Origin: Xylocopa sonorina
Taxonomy: Eukaryota > Arthropoda > Insecta > Hymenoptera > Apidae
Direction: 5' to 3'
DNA length: 64,000 bases
NCBI RefSeq assembly: GCF_050948175.1
Contig: NC_135198.1
Span: forward strand, 8,259,001-8,323,000
Part shown: positions 48,701 through 61,400 of the stretch, piece by piece
Position numbering within the stretch: position 1 is the first letter of the stretch
Layout: each line of letters starts with the position of its first letter
Translations under genes and position numbers: made by a program
The notes under the pieces: model-generated
What the model was told of the DNA's origin: nothing
Seen by the model: the letters and a program-made list of their open reading frames with translations, nothing else
Databases searched by the model: none

Positions 48701-50577
48701 TGTACACGCGACACCGTACTAGGCTGATAACGCTTTGATATCAGTATGGACCGCGCTCGAGTTCAACCTGGTAAACGTTGATAAAATTTCGTCGCGCGTG
48801 TACGCTCCAAGCTTTTATTTCATTTCTGATTTTTCCTTTTATTGCGACCGCCGAATGTATTTAATACTTATCGGGAAACCGTGAACGCTCGTTAAGGTGG
48901 ATGTAGGTTAATTTGTTGTGCGCGAGTGGTTGATATCGAGAAATTAATAGCGAAAGTTTGGAAAACGGAATTGCGTTGGCTCGTTAAAGTGAGATTATTA
49001 TACGAAGGGACCCCTTTTACACTGTTAATGTCAGGATTTTAATTAGTTTCGTACGCTGAAATTGCATTAACTCTCCTGCGCGGAGCTAGACGCATTAAAT
49101 TATATTTCGAAAATGTTTTTGATACAACATATATAATTTTGTTTAATTGCGACTTGATTAAATTATACACCGCGCACGAGAAACAAATCGTTTCATTCCA
49201 TTCGTATATACGATTTAATAAAATCTCCTTTTCAAGCTTATTGCGCACATCAAATTCTCTTCCTCCATTGAACCGCACCCCAGTTTACGCACGCAACAAT
49301 AATTTCACCGCTCTCAAGAAACCCCTACCTCCCCAATGGCAAACAATACCCTCCACCCTTCGATCCGGCTGCAAATGCAACGAACGAATCGCGATACACC
49401 CTCGCGTATAAAACAACAACGCGAGAAGCATTCAGAGGAACATCAAACGGACTCAATTACACCATTGCGCCCGCGAACCTTCGCCTCATCTCACGCGGAA
49501 GCAACAGGATACCCTCTACGCGAAGGCAAGAATTCATTTGCCCGAGAGCCCCTCGCAGCATTCACGCAACCCGTCGCGTGCCGCGCGATGGGCATATTTC
49601 TACCCCATTAAGGAGCGCCTAACAACGGCCACGAGGGTCGAGAATGTACCCGCCAGTAGCCTGGACCCAACCACTCCGCGTAAGACTCGCTGGAGAGACG
49701 TGCCCAGGAAAATTCTGCGCGCGAACGGATTCCCCAGCAGTACGTCGTGGTAAATTCAGCGACGTCGGTCCATGGCTAATTCCAGGCCACGGATTTAACG
49801 TCCGTCAGAGAGAGAGGGAGGTCACCCTTGGCTAAGACCGAGGGGAAGAGCGAGGGGCGATGGTCGACGAGTAATTTTGATATATTGAGCTGGTGCACCT
49901 CCACCCCTCGACTATTCCTGCTCGTTTTTGTCCATATGGGGGGAAACAGTTTTCCCGATAATATTACGGAACTCGATGTCTCTCTCTCTCTCTCTTTCTC
50001 TCCCTGTCGCTCGTTTCGACCACTCCAGAGTTGGCCTCTCGAGATAATACCGAGCCGGAAATCGACTGTAAGCGGCAAGCGAATCGATGCGTTTTCCAGA
50101 GAGCAGAGAAACGGGTCCCGGTTGCGTTCACCGACGAAGCGGAACGCAGACACGAGGAAATTGTATTCTACGCGAGTTCCTTTGACGTATCGGCGGCGTA
50201 CGCGCCGCTTCTCGTGGTTTCCAGAGTATTGCAGCCGTGGTACGAGTCGGTTGCTCGAAAAGGATGCCAGGAGTTATTTAGAAGCACGAAATGAAAAGGA
50301 AAATATGATCCTCTCGTGCAATTCTTCTCCTCTGATGGGTTCTGAGAAGTTCCGTCAAGTTTTATTAGTTGCCCAAGTTCGAGTGGCGAATAATTTGTCA
50401 CTCGATAAACGACGATCGAACATCCCCGAAACTCCTCGGTTGCCAAAGCTGAAATAAATCTCGATTTATTTCCTCAATTTCGTATGATCCCCCCGCGCGC
50501 GTTCCAATATCACATAAATCGCGCGTGGGAACCCATTAAGGACACTCGCGAACATATCGCGCTGTTCTCGGTCTTCG
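45771..50577. other. Non-coding, nothing supported
   Basis: A 212-codon minus frame at 47219-47857 lies in a CpG-rich patch with three overlapping plus ORFs. 49250-49620 is C/A-rich and holds a 91-codon polar frame (MANNTLHPSIRLQMQRTNRD and on) that composition may explain. A 209-codon plus ORF at 49828-50457 has no recognisable product. Confidence 0.5.
49979..50003. repeat. (TC)n microsatellite
   Basis: TC dinucleotide run with one T insertion. Confidence 0.95.
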
Positions 50578-50952
50578 ATGAAACGCGCGCGCCGGTCTGC
50601 ACGGAGCAAAAGTTGCCCAATTCCCCGGGAAACTTGCCCGGAACAGACGTTCCAGCAACTTACCGATGCATTCGCCGATCTTAAAAGGATCCGCCGCGAG
50701 TTCCTAAACGACTCCTCGTTCGACCTATTTGTATCGCCGCCAGCTGAGGAGCGCGGCGAACTTCCGCCGCTGTTCGCCAACTTTTCCACCGCGCGCATTA
50801 TTCGCGCGGAAATACGTGAGGACCGCCGCGCGAATTCGCGTCTATCAAACCGTCTCGAAGGCTGCGAGCTCGCTGAAGAATTTCATTTGCATTTCATCCC
50901 CCTGCGCGTCATCGGGAGTCGAAAATGTGTTACCAATAATGGGCTCGCTTAG
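50578..50952 (+). CDS. Candidate coding region, plus strand of a two-strand ORF
   Basis: An ATG opens 124 codons to TAG. The middle reads like a genuine soluble protein: an amphipathic, possibly coiled segment (TFQQLTDAFADLKRIRREFL, residues about 24-43), then acidic and proline-containing sequence and a second charged helix-like part (ARIIRAEIREDRR). Within it an acceptor-like CCCGGAACAG (exon from 50647) and a donor C|GTGAGG (exon to 50815) would bound a 169-nt exon. Third positions look richer in G/C than second positions, as expected of coding sequence, but the minus-strand ORF shares the same wobble positions, so the bias does not say which strand is real. No family is recognised. Confidence 0.25.
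   Translation: MKRARRSARSKSCPIPRETCPEQTFQQLTDAFADLKRIRREFLNDSSFDLFVSPPAEERGELPPLFANFSTARIIRAEIREDRRANSRLSNRLEGCELAEEFHLHFIPLRVIGSRKCVTNNGLA
50664..50872 (-). CDS. Candidate Ser/Arg-rich exon, minus strand
   Basis: On the minus strand an acceptor-like AAATTCTTCAG precedes 209 nt ending exactly at a codon boundary with donor TCG|GTAAGT. The frame is open for 69 codons after two leading bases, and is Ser/Arg/Asn-rich: SSQPSRRFDRREFARRSSRI early, MRAVEKLANSGGSSPRSSAG in the middle, and RRILLRSANAS at the donor. It resembles a disordered, possibly phosphorylated linker; an internal ATG could start translation here. It overlaps the plus-strand candidate and shares its third codon positions, so at most one of the two is likely real. 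The splice signals favour this strand slightly; the peptide composition favours the other. Confidence 0.22.
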
Positions 50953-53900
50953 ATCGCGCCCCAATTTCGTAGGCGCACACGACCCGTATACCCCATAGCT
51001 CGCCCCTAGCTCGGAATTCCGCGCACTTATCAGCCCATATCGAGGATTTCGTCGATAGGCTACCATCCCGGCCGTTCCGGGCCACTCTCGATTCGTCACG
51101 ATTTCCATGTTCGATCACCATCGAACCTCCTCGTTGCAGCGTCATTCCGGTCGATTGCTCGAAGCGTAACGGATCGACACGCTCGACTCTACTGCCATTT
51201 CCTCCGGCAAAAAGAGGCGGGGATAGAGAGAGAGAGAGGGAGAAAGAGACTGTGTGTAGATACGCGCTTCACGGCTACGTGACGCGTCCATTTTTCGCGA
51301 GGATCGCTCGATTCATCAAGATTTGCTGGCAAGTGGCCCGCGAGTCCCCTTCTCTATCTCCAGCGACGACTGCACGATTTTTCATATTTGCCGCGCGCCC
51401 CTTCCCGTCGCGTTCGAACCCTCTCTTAATGCGGATCGACGTCAACAGCCCATTTCGGACGATCGTCCCGGACGCGGGGATGATTTCGCTGCGAGATCCG
51501 CGATAAATTTCTGCCGGAGCATATGCCTGCGCGGAGGGTCGCGTTGCAGTCGCGGGAGCCAACCCCTGATCTAAGGGGAGACACGCTGATACGGTGAACG
51601 ATTCGGGAGATGTGCGAGTGACGAGTTCATTCGAGCGGAACGGTCAACGCGAGCTCGCATCGGTTTGCGATCGATTTGCCCGACTTTCGTTAATGGACGA
51701 CGGGACGGAACTGAACGGGACCTTTTGGCTTCGCTTATCGATTCAGGGGGGATTGCACGGTTGAGTTATCGTTCAGATTAATATTTATTTTGACTCGATT
51801 TTCTGTTAAAAGAAGAACGCAGTTTGTAGAAACGCGAGCCGTTCTTTCGCGAAGGGCAGCGTGCATTATGCGGAATAAAATTCAAATTCTCCAGACTTCC
51901 GGCACAGTCATCGGTGTTAACATTCACGGGACATTAGCTGAGAGATACGTCCTTTAATCGCAATTACTTGAAAAGATGAGTAAGACGATTACCGTCACTG
52001 GAGGGCGGGCCAAAAGAACGGTCCCGCATGAAAATTCATCGGTAAACTGAAACAGCTTCTAAAGAGCTTCTTGAAATCGTGAAAAAATCGCTTTCGACGC
52101 GGACAGATCGTTTCAAGTGGTCCCTCGCCCACGTACCGCGGCAATTACCTGTCGTTGGCCGCGGAAAGAAGAGGAAAAAGAGATGACACCGTCATTAGGG
52201 GCCAGCGGGCCATTAGTTATCGTGCACGCCCGGACATTCTCAGCTGGAAGTCCACGGCGATGGTCTAAGGACGGAGGTTTGTCTCAATTATCGACCCTGG
52301 TGCAACGATCCACCGCGTATACCAGCCGCCTACGTGCTCATCTGCGAGATGCACTTATCCGCTTCCTCGTGGCCACGAATGCAAATGGCACCATTGTCAT
52401 TAACTCGATACATCCTTTAAAGGCACCAGCCAGGGCCATCCCTCTCTGCCCTCCTCCGCCGTTTCTTCTTCATTGTTCGTTGAGCTCTGATTGCTCTTAC
52501 GGTTCGACCACGTCACGCGACTGCGATCGAGCAGCTCGCGCGATCTTAACGCGACGCGTGTGGACATTATTTCGCGTTTAGGGAATCTCGCTCTTCGAAG
52601 TTCGACGACTAAGAACGGAGAAATTGAACGGCTGGGATAATGAACGAATTTCAGTGTCTAAAACGTTGCTTTTCCAGTTCTAATCAAATCATCTGCGGCC
52701 CTTTTTGTCGCGAATTACGCGGTTTCGTTTCGCAGAGGCAGGGCAGGAAAAATGGGGAGGAAAAAGCAACCGTTAGCGTGTCTGCCCTCTAACGAGACGG
52801 ACCACATCAAAGAACGTGGTTAGCCGACTCGATGGGAAAAGTGAACTCCGTGCCGTGCGATTTTGGAAATTCGTGCGATTTTATTTTGGCGGCTGTCAAT
52901 GGACACAGCGGAGAGGAAACCGCAGGCTGGGCCCGTTGGCGGTGTCCTGTTTTGACTAGTCGTTTAAATAAAAATTAAAAAGCCGCAGGGTGAACGTCTC
53001 CCAGTTATTCGGAGGTATGTTCGTTTCGTACCAAATGAACGGCGAGACAAATAATCCGTCGTTCTGGTAATTAAATGACCAAGTCTAAAATTAATTTAAC
53101 CAATTTTAGTTATCCTTTTTCCGAAACCAGAATAGTTCGATTTTATATTGGGAAGTGCTACACATTGTGCCCGGTATATTTTCGTTGTTCCACTTCCTGT
53201 TCCATTTATAACAGTTCTAATGAACGATTTTAATTGGACGCGACTGTCCAACGATGCTGAAAATTGCTTAAAATACGTAACAAAGTAGCGCAGAGTTCGT
53301 GATAAATTTACAGTATCTCTCAGTCACGCGGCTATCTTTGCAAACAATTAATAGTTACACTGGATCGTTATACCTTTGCACGTGCGTGTCCACATTTACA
53401 CTGAAACAACATCAAGCGCCTGCAGTTACGTTCGGACTTCAACCCCCGTACACAGCGCTCACCGCGAAAGTAATTTTTAAATCCAAACTTCAAATCCAGT
53501 GGGATCAAATAAAGCGCTCTCATTCGCAGCGTACAAACACAACAGCACTCGACCAATTACGACATTCAATCACCGGCGATCCGCCTGCAACGTACGACCC
53601 GTGGACCGCCCCAAAAATCGCGATGCAACAAAGCAATGTTATCAATCCGGCCCACCCGTCCGCCTCTACCGTCCGCGACCCCCGTGCGGCCCTGGCGCAA
53701 AACAAACTTCCGAAATTCCAATTCCGCCAATCATCTGCACCAGGCCAAAACGGCCGAGCGGCTCTTCCGTCCAAATAAATCGTGTCACCGATCCGAGACT
53801 CGCGTGGCCACCGCGTCAAGCGTCGCATAGGACTCGTCGAACCGAGAGACAGCGGACGGCGGAGGCTCATGAAATCATCCCCCAATCAGGGGACTAGGCG

Positions 53901-54409
53901 TTGTCCCCTGTCGCCGTGCGATGACCTCGATCCATCCGTCTCTGGCGCGGGTCAGAATATCGTTTTTTCCTTCCTGCTGCCCCTCTGCTTCCTTCTTCTC
54001 TTTTTTTTTCGATTAAATCAAGCCTGACGGAAAAAGGAGGCGCGTGACATTGGGCTGACGTTTCTGGCAGACACCAGCAACCCCGGCTGTTTTCTAATTG
54101 ACAGCCGCGAAAGGGATGGGGCGCGCGCTTCACCACTGCCGCTCTGGGTGCGCACGATATCTAGCGCCCGTTGTGGGACCAGTCCTGTCAAAAGGGGTCC
54201 GTCTCGTGTTCTCTCTCTCACTCTGGATCGTTGGCTCGCTCTATTTGCGGCATAGGGGCGGGTACGGGATTGAGATTGACAGTTAATTTCGCGGTGGTCC
54301 GGGGCTGGTCCGAAATTTCGAAGCGTCAGGATTGACCTTCCGCTCGAATGGAAGCCTGGAGAGGAACAGGGAGATCCTCTCGAGTCATGGGCGCCACGTG
54401 GACTATCGC
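50953..54409. other. Non-coding; C/A-rich ORF at 53.3-53.8 kb
   Basis: A 159-codon plus frame (53299-53778) in C/A-rich sequence overlaps a 132-codon frame in another register; low G and T content removes stop codons. No supported gene. Confidence 0.5.
51226..51249. repeat. (GA)n microsatellite
   Basis: GA run with a GG interruption. Confidence 0.9.
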
Positions 54410-54990
54410 GAGAACGCACGGTATTTCCGAACCGACGATGGGGGAGGATAGCGTTCCGGAGTTGCGGAGGATTTTCGCGAACTGTGAAGATCGTTTCTGG
54501 CTGACTCCTCTCTGGAGGTTTCTCCACGGATCTCGATGAAGGTTCTTGATATCGTGCGATACGTATGTGCCAATGGAAGATGGCAAGAGTACTATTTTTG
54601 CGTTACCGGAAATTCGAGTGAACAGTGAAATGTGTTCTACGTAACGTCTCTGGAAGTTCCGGTAGACTTCTGTAGATTTTCTCGAGAAAAATCGTGGATC
54701 CTTTTTTGCGTAACTTTTACCAGCGCGTCGTCTGGCGTAAACGAATGGTATTTCCGATTCGACGATCACGAAACTAGTGTTTCCACGTCGCGGAGGGTTT
54801 TAGACGAACGCTGAAGCTTCTTCCGGGTGACATCTCTGCCGGTTTCCGGGGATTTCCGTAAATTTCACCGAGAGAAATTGTAGATTTTTGCGATCTTCCT
54901 CGATCCGTACGGATGACGTCTCCCGAGGATGCACGGTATTTCCGATTTGGCGACCGAGGAACCAGAATTTCCGTGTCGTGAAACACTCGG
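54410..54990. repeat. Diverged tandem-like repeat, three copies, 327- and 188-bp spacing
   Basis: A block centred on GGTATTTCCGA recurs at 54420, 54747 and 54935. Copies 1 and 3 share GCACGGTATTTCCGA; copies 1 and 2 share the continuation CGACGAT. Between copies 2 and 3 similarity extends through most of the unit: ACRTCTCTG, a GGTTTCCGG/AGTTCCGG block, a TCxCGAGARAAAT block, ATTTTTGCG-like sequence, and TTTCCRYGTCG downstream. Copy 1 is more diverged. This is an old satellite-like or duplicated element; no coding function is evident. Confidence 0.6.
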
Positions 54991-57945
54991 GCAAACGATG
55001 AGAAATAACATTTCAGAATTTCTGCGGTTCTACGAGAAACGCTGACTGTCCTGGATATTCGACAGATGAATATCGCGTGTATGTAATTTTTAATTTATAC
55101 GAAAATTGTGCAAGTTGTACGTTTTGCGTTTCGGAGGCAGGCTGTTCATCAATTATTCCATTATTCATCGTACGTGTGAATCGACACTTTAAATTCAATC
55201 CTTGATAACGAGCTATGCATCAGTGCAGAAGTTGTCGGATCGCCCCATGTCCGCCGCATAATTTCGAACAATAAATTATTGAATAGGAATCGATTACGGC
55301 TAGATACAGATGGACGAGCTTGATTAACGAGGATCGAGTGATGGCAATTTAGAAAACTCGCAGCCATTTTCGCCTAAATAGAGTACGTCATCTGGAAAAT
55401 TCAGCGAAAGCCCGCCACGTGCACACGCTGAATATAACGCGTCGAATTTACCAGTCCACGCGATTTAATAAAACGAAACGAAAACCGAATATTTTCGTAT
55501 GAAAGAATTTTCTAAAAAAACGCTTCGAAAATCTATGTGGAGGGCTGGGAAATTCAGAAATTGTTTACTTTATCCGATCGAAGCGGGTCACGCAAACAAT
55601 TGACTCATCGCGGATGCAAAGTAAAATTCTCCAAAATCCGTGCCGTACACGCGATCAATCTCAAAATCCCATACATAAATCGAAAAGCGGAAACGAAACA
55701 CCTGTCAATCTATCTGGTAACCCATTTTTTTTTTTGTTTTATCTCCAGTAGAAACGATTCCTGTCCCAGTGACACGCGTTCGGTTAGATCGGAACGAAGA
55801 ATCGTAAGCAGACTTTTCCAGGGAACCGTGAACTCGAAAACCCCGCGGGTTTGTCGTTCGACTTTAAGGTCGGTCCAGCAGCTGCCCGTCGCATTATTAA
55901 TCTTCCGGTCCCCACGGCGCGGTCGGTGGGCAAGCGTTGGAAATTATTCGCGCGCCACGGGACTGCTTTAATCCCGGGCGGAGAGCGTAAGCGGCGCGTA
56001 AGTCCGGCAGGGCCGTTGTGAACCGCCCTTTAAAACCGGAAGCCCCGGATTACCGGGAGAAATCGAGTTTGCCGCGGCGCTCAATTTGCGTCGTTTCCTA
56101 TATGCCTTCTTACCCCATTTTCGCGGCGTTAATGGAACCGTGCCACTCGGCTCTGCACGCGCCAACCGGAACCGACCGTTTTCGCGCGCCACGATACACG
56201 CGGCCCGTCCCGTAATTGGCGGAACGCACGTCTAATTGAGTAATACGCGAGCGAAGGGGGTTTCTATGGGGAAATTTTTGCACCAGCCGGGGAGGCTCTC
56301 GATCGAACTTCTCTATCTGACTGCGAAAATGGTACTTGGAACGATCCACGAGGCGAACGCGAACAATTTTTATCGGAGATACATTGCTGCGGATCGCACG
56401 GTGACTCTGGCGAGCAACGGGAATCAATCATAGTTAGCGTTGACGCAAAAAGCCAAGCTGATCCTCCCCGTCGAGTCGCGGGACAAGAGGACGGCGCACA
56501 AAACCTTGTTACCTCGTTACCCTCGCTAATTATCATCGACACGCCGCGCGCACAGGCCGCGCACTGGTAACAGAGACGCCTCCCGTGGCAATTTTCATTT
56601 ACCAGAGTATTTCGCCCAACCCCCCGTTCACCACAGTTCCTATGTGTATCGCGATCGCAACGTATGCATCCCCGATGAGTCTAATGTCGCGGCTTATCGA
56701 GCGCACAATGGCTGTCCTCGGCAGTGAAACGAGGCCCATTGTGCCGGATCGCTCGCGACTCCATTGGTCAAGCGTATTAATTTAAACGGGACGCTCGATT
56801 CGACGCGGCGCCGGGCCCCCCGTTGCGTCGCGCGATCCTCGATTTCATTAAACCCGCGTTTCGAGATTCTTGACCGAAAAACCGGCCGTCGGACGACGAA
56901 AATGCCTGCACGATCGCCGAGGAAAGTTGAGCGGAATTTCAATTTAAATTGCGATCGATCGGCCGACGAAGCGAAGTGGTTAATGCGGGAGAGGGTTAGG
57001 CCGGGCGCGGAAGAATTGTTGATAGGATTAAGATTGGGATTCTGCGTTGTGGAATTTAGAAGGAGGTATATATCGGTTCGAGTGTAATTGATTGGATGGG
57101 TATCGGCGTGGAAGCTGGAAATAGGTTCGGAGATTTGGAGAACGCGGCTGGCCGAATTCGTTGAATTATTGTTCCTATATCGAGGATTGGATTACGTCTG
57201 CGTATCGTCTGGTTTTGCCCCGGATTGTATTAAGTGAACCCGTAGCGTGGAATGTACAATCGATCGATAATTGTTCTTGAAAATTCTTCTAATACTCCTT
57301 TTAACGTACAATTATTATTCTATCTGTTAGAGGGTTGCGACAAAAATTCCAATCTTCGTTCCAGATTTAATCTATCTATGCCGCGAGAAGAATTTTAGGT
57401 TTCTCCATTTTTTCTTCTTACTACGGACCAGATAATAGGGTCAGAGAAAATTCTAATCTCCGTGGTACGTTCTATTCGAGCCCGTTCCAACGTCCTCGCC
57501 ACAAACGCAACAACGAGTTCCCTCATTTTTCTCGTGTCAGGTAGGAAGAAAGGGTTAACAGAGCCGCGGAAAGCAGATATTCCTTAGCAGCACCACGGGC
57601 AGGAATCTCATCTCGCAGCGAGCGGAGATCGCACGTACTCGAGGACCGCCACCCCCCCAGTATTATTTGTATTCACAGGGAAATGATGTTCTCCTTTTCA
57701 TCGACCCCAGGCAAGTCGTCCCGGAATCGACTGTTCGCCGTCCCGTTGAAATTTCCATCACGTTCGCCTCCTCCGCACGGATCGCATTAATGACAAGGCC
57801 AACGAAGAAGCTAGAGAAAGAGAGAGCTCGCGGAGAGCAAGCCAAGGGGTTGCAGACGAAGGCGTGGAGAATAGCGCGACAGGGCTCGCGGTGTTCCACG
57901 CCTCTTCGAGAATCGAATTTGATATTTCCGCTCTCCAATCGACAG
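54991..57945. other. Non-coding, nothing supported
   Basis: AT-rich to 55.75 kb, then CpG-rich. Donor-like C|GTAAGT near 55997 has no convincing exon before it. Confidence 0.55.
55724..55740. repeat. T-rich run
   Basis: Eleven T, one G, four T. Confidence 0.9.
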
Positions 57946-58448
57946 AATTCGCTCCCCCACTCTCTTTACCCATCTCTCTTTCACATGCTCGGAGTTATCC
58001 GCGAGATGGAAAACGAGGATTTCTTAACTGAATTCCACCCCCGTGGGACGCGTCCCGGTGGGGTCACGAAAGGCGAGCCGTGGAATGCGAAAAAAGGCGA
58101 CAGCGGAACTCTCGAGGGCGGAGGAAGTTGTCGAGAGTTCTCGCGACTGAATTATTTAAGTCGCGCAGGCCTGGTTTTCCTCGACAGTCCCCCTCGCAAC
58201 CCCACCCTCGATGCTCCGCGGAAACGAGGGAAATTTCATTTCGTATACGAGCCGGAGGGACGGAAGATTCAACCGAGAGGGGCTTCTCCCCGGCCCTGTC
58301 CGACTGGCGTTTCTTCGCGAAACGTATATAATTGGCTGACGTCTCCGTGGACGTGGAATAACGTTAACGCTGCCGCAAAGAGAACTCGTAACGAGCCAGC
58401 GGGGAGACCCGTGAGATTTTTTGGACATCGGTCATTGCTACGAGACGG
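57946..58448 (+). CDS. Part of the longest ORF in the window, ending at a donor-like site
   Basis: This lies in a 261-codon frame (57667-58452) that opens at TTG, not ATG. An acceptor-like CTCCAATCGACAG precedes 57946 and the donor-like G|GTGAGA falls just before the stop, so the frame could be an exon of 503 nt. The peptide includes MLGVIREMENEDFLTEFHPR and an aromatic patch (NVYNWLTSPWTWNN) and is otherwise Arg/Pro/Gly-rich without a domain I know. For a GC-rich 64-kb window a single ORF of this length is only mildly unexpected. Confidence 0.13.
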
Positions 58449-61400
58449 GTGAGAATGTATCCTGGACGAGATGTTAATTTAAACGTGTGAGGATAATTAA
58501 GGACGAGAAAAACAGCGGAGGATATACGACAAGAATTTTATAAACTAATTTAAACGATCGGTAATGAAACAGACTGGCCAGTGAAAGATTGGAAATATCT
58601 AGTCAAATAATTGCTGGAAGCGTGGAATAACGCTCTGTATTGAACAATTTTAAATAGCGGGCCTCGAAGAGGTCCCTGTCGGGAATAGATTCCTTCCCAT
58701 TGTGCACTATTGACGAAACGAAATCGCAGTCGAATCGACAGCAACCGAAGTTGAACGAAAAACGAGAGAGGGACGTCTAAAACGATCGGGTAAAAAATTC
58801 CCTCGGCCGTTGTTCTCTCGTATAAAACGCCGTGATGGTTCGACGATTGTCTGGCAAGTACAATTATCCGACGAATTATGGAAACGTAGGAAAACTTAAT
58901 GAAACGAGTCGCGAATCGATCGATATTAATTAACAGATATTAATTCTTATAAAATGAAGTTGCAACAGTCCAGATTGGAAGGGAAATGAGTCCCGCCATC
59001 ACCGCCAAGTACCCGGCTGGTCGATCGTATTTATTCGATAATTAATTTAATGCCCGTCTAATTAAGTTTGCCATTCTTCCCGCGGCGTACTACGGGGAAA
59101 CGTCGATAATGGCAAACAGGGTGCAAGGGTGAATCTCGTAAGCTGGTTAATAGTTTATTGGATAGTTTTTTGTCAACACGAAGGCTTTCAGAGTGTTTAA
59201 ATATTGAAAGAGGGTTGCCCGATATTTTTTAACCCTATTTTTTCAAGTTAATTCCCCCTTTGATGGCGTCAATATTTGTTGTTAAGCGGCCTACGTTTGC
59301 GCACGTACTTTTGATCAATTTATTAGGGGTAATAAAAATTGTACAAGTATTGAATTATTGCGACAAGTATTTAAACAGTGTTCTAACACTCTTGATAAAT
59401 TAAAGTAGCTACACTATGCCGTACTGCTAGCGATTCGAAATGCTTTTACATTTGTATCTTTTTTCTTTTTCCTTTTTTTGTCGAAACAAGTTCGTCGAAA
59501 CGAGAGCTGCGATTCTACGGCGGTCTCGAGTCAACATTGAAAAATTTCCGCTACCGCAAATATAGCGGCCCATCCACCACTCCTCGTACAGAAACGGTTC
59601 CACGAAGGGCCGTTCAAAATAATCCATTTATTCGGCAATCAATTTAATGCGTTCGCGACACTTGGCTATTAACAATTACCGGTCGACGCGTGCAAACACT
59701 GTCAGAGTCAGTCACTGTGAGAGAGCGCTCGTCCGCCCTGCGCTCCGTAGTAGCAATACAATCGCGGCGATTCGAATTCGTCCATAGCTCGTTCCATTAA
59801 CTGATTTCCCGTTCTGGAGCCACTGTTGGCCACATAAATTCCCCGTTTATCTATACAGAAAACACAAAAGAAGTGGCCAGCGAGAAAGAGAAGAAAACAT
59901 CGCGAATGGCTCAGTCGGATGAGTTGTGCGATTGGTACGAACATTCGTTCTTAAAAAGATTTATCGAACGCCACGTAACGGAAGGACGAATTTGAAAAAT
60001 GGACGAACGTTGCGCGGTCTTTGGAAATTTACGATTACTACTTTCTGGGCCACGGAATATGGATCTGTCCTGTTCGAGAATTCTTCGAAACCCAGAAGCT
60101 CCATCGGGCATCATAGCTGGGATAAAGCGAATAATCCTGGGACGAAGGACCCATCGTGAACGAATTTCTCGCAGTCGATAGTCCGCCGAAAAATGGCGGC
60201 GTGTCTCGAGCGATCCGACGAACTTCGATGGAAAAAACGCCACTGCAGACGGACCGTCGAACGAGCCCCCCTCCGGTCGGCCTTTCGTTCCATTCGATCC
60301 CTCTCGGGGGTAGTTCGCGTTTTACGTCCGTTCAATATCATTGAAGCCGACCAGTCAGCCTTTGACTGCCACCCTTTGCTATCTCCGTTTGGTGCATCGA
60401 CGCGACTAATGGGTTTCGCGTGGAATTAATGAGATCAGACGGAGAGATTCGAATCGAAATCACGAGAAATCAAGGTTTTTTTTCCCCATGGAATAAAATT
60501 TGTAGGACGACAACGAAATATTGGGCGAGCCACAATTTTCCAAGCGAGTTACGACCATGTCCAACACAGTTCTATACGGAACAACGTATCAAGTGAATTT
60601 TCAAGATTTCCACCGGACGTGAAAATTCGATATTTCCCAACTCGGACGTTAGCTTGATTAAAATAAAAGAGCGATGCTTCGTTCGAACGTCTGTTCGTCA
60701 GATATTTTCAGAACGAATGGGAATTGAGTAGAGTGTCATCCATTACTTAACTTCTAACATAAAGATCGTCCACTCCTCCATCCATCCATCTCGTCAGCCA
60801 TCCATTATTCTTACGATATTCAAACGTCACAGTATCCTTGATTACTTTAACGCGAGGCCGTTAAGCGATTCGCTCAAATAATTACTGCTCGTGCCTCCTC
60901 CTTGCATTCGCAGCTGACAATAGGCTACGAAACGGCCGGTTAGCCCGCTTTTGTTCGCCGATTAGATCGCGGAACGGTGAGCCTAATACTCTCTTCCCCT
61001 CGCTGACGGAGAGTGGTATCTGCTTTGTATTAACGCGTTTTAAGCGGACGCCTATTAAGCGGAAGAGCTGTTCGAGTGCTTCGCGGGGTAAGGCTTTACT
61101 TTTGTCGACGCTGGGATTGCGGTCTTCCAGTTGCGATTAATTTCGAGGATTTAATCCCCGCGAGTTGTCGGGGCTGGCGTCGAGGAAGAGATCCGGAGGC
61201 GGAATAGAAAGGTGGTAGATTCGTAGGAAAAGGAAAAAACGAAACGAAACATTTATTTAAACGAACAGCTCGGACTCTCTTTTCACCGCTTCTTTTTCTC
61301 GGGTTATTAACGCTCGTACTTAGATAATGGAGCCCTCAGCGTGTTGCGCCACGGTTCTTCTTAGCGCTCGTGTATAAGTTCCCTCCGCGGAATCGACGGG

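Noticed and set aside
58821..58837. TATAAAAC followed by an ATG frame of 32 codons.
   Set aside because: The ATG is about ten bases from the TATA-like word, upstream of any possible transcription start.
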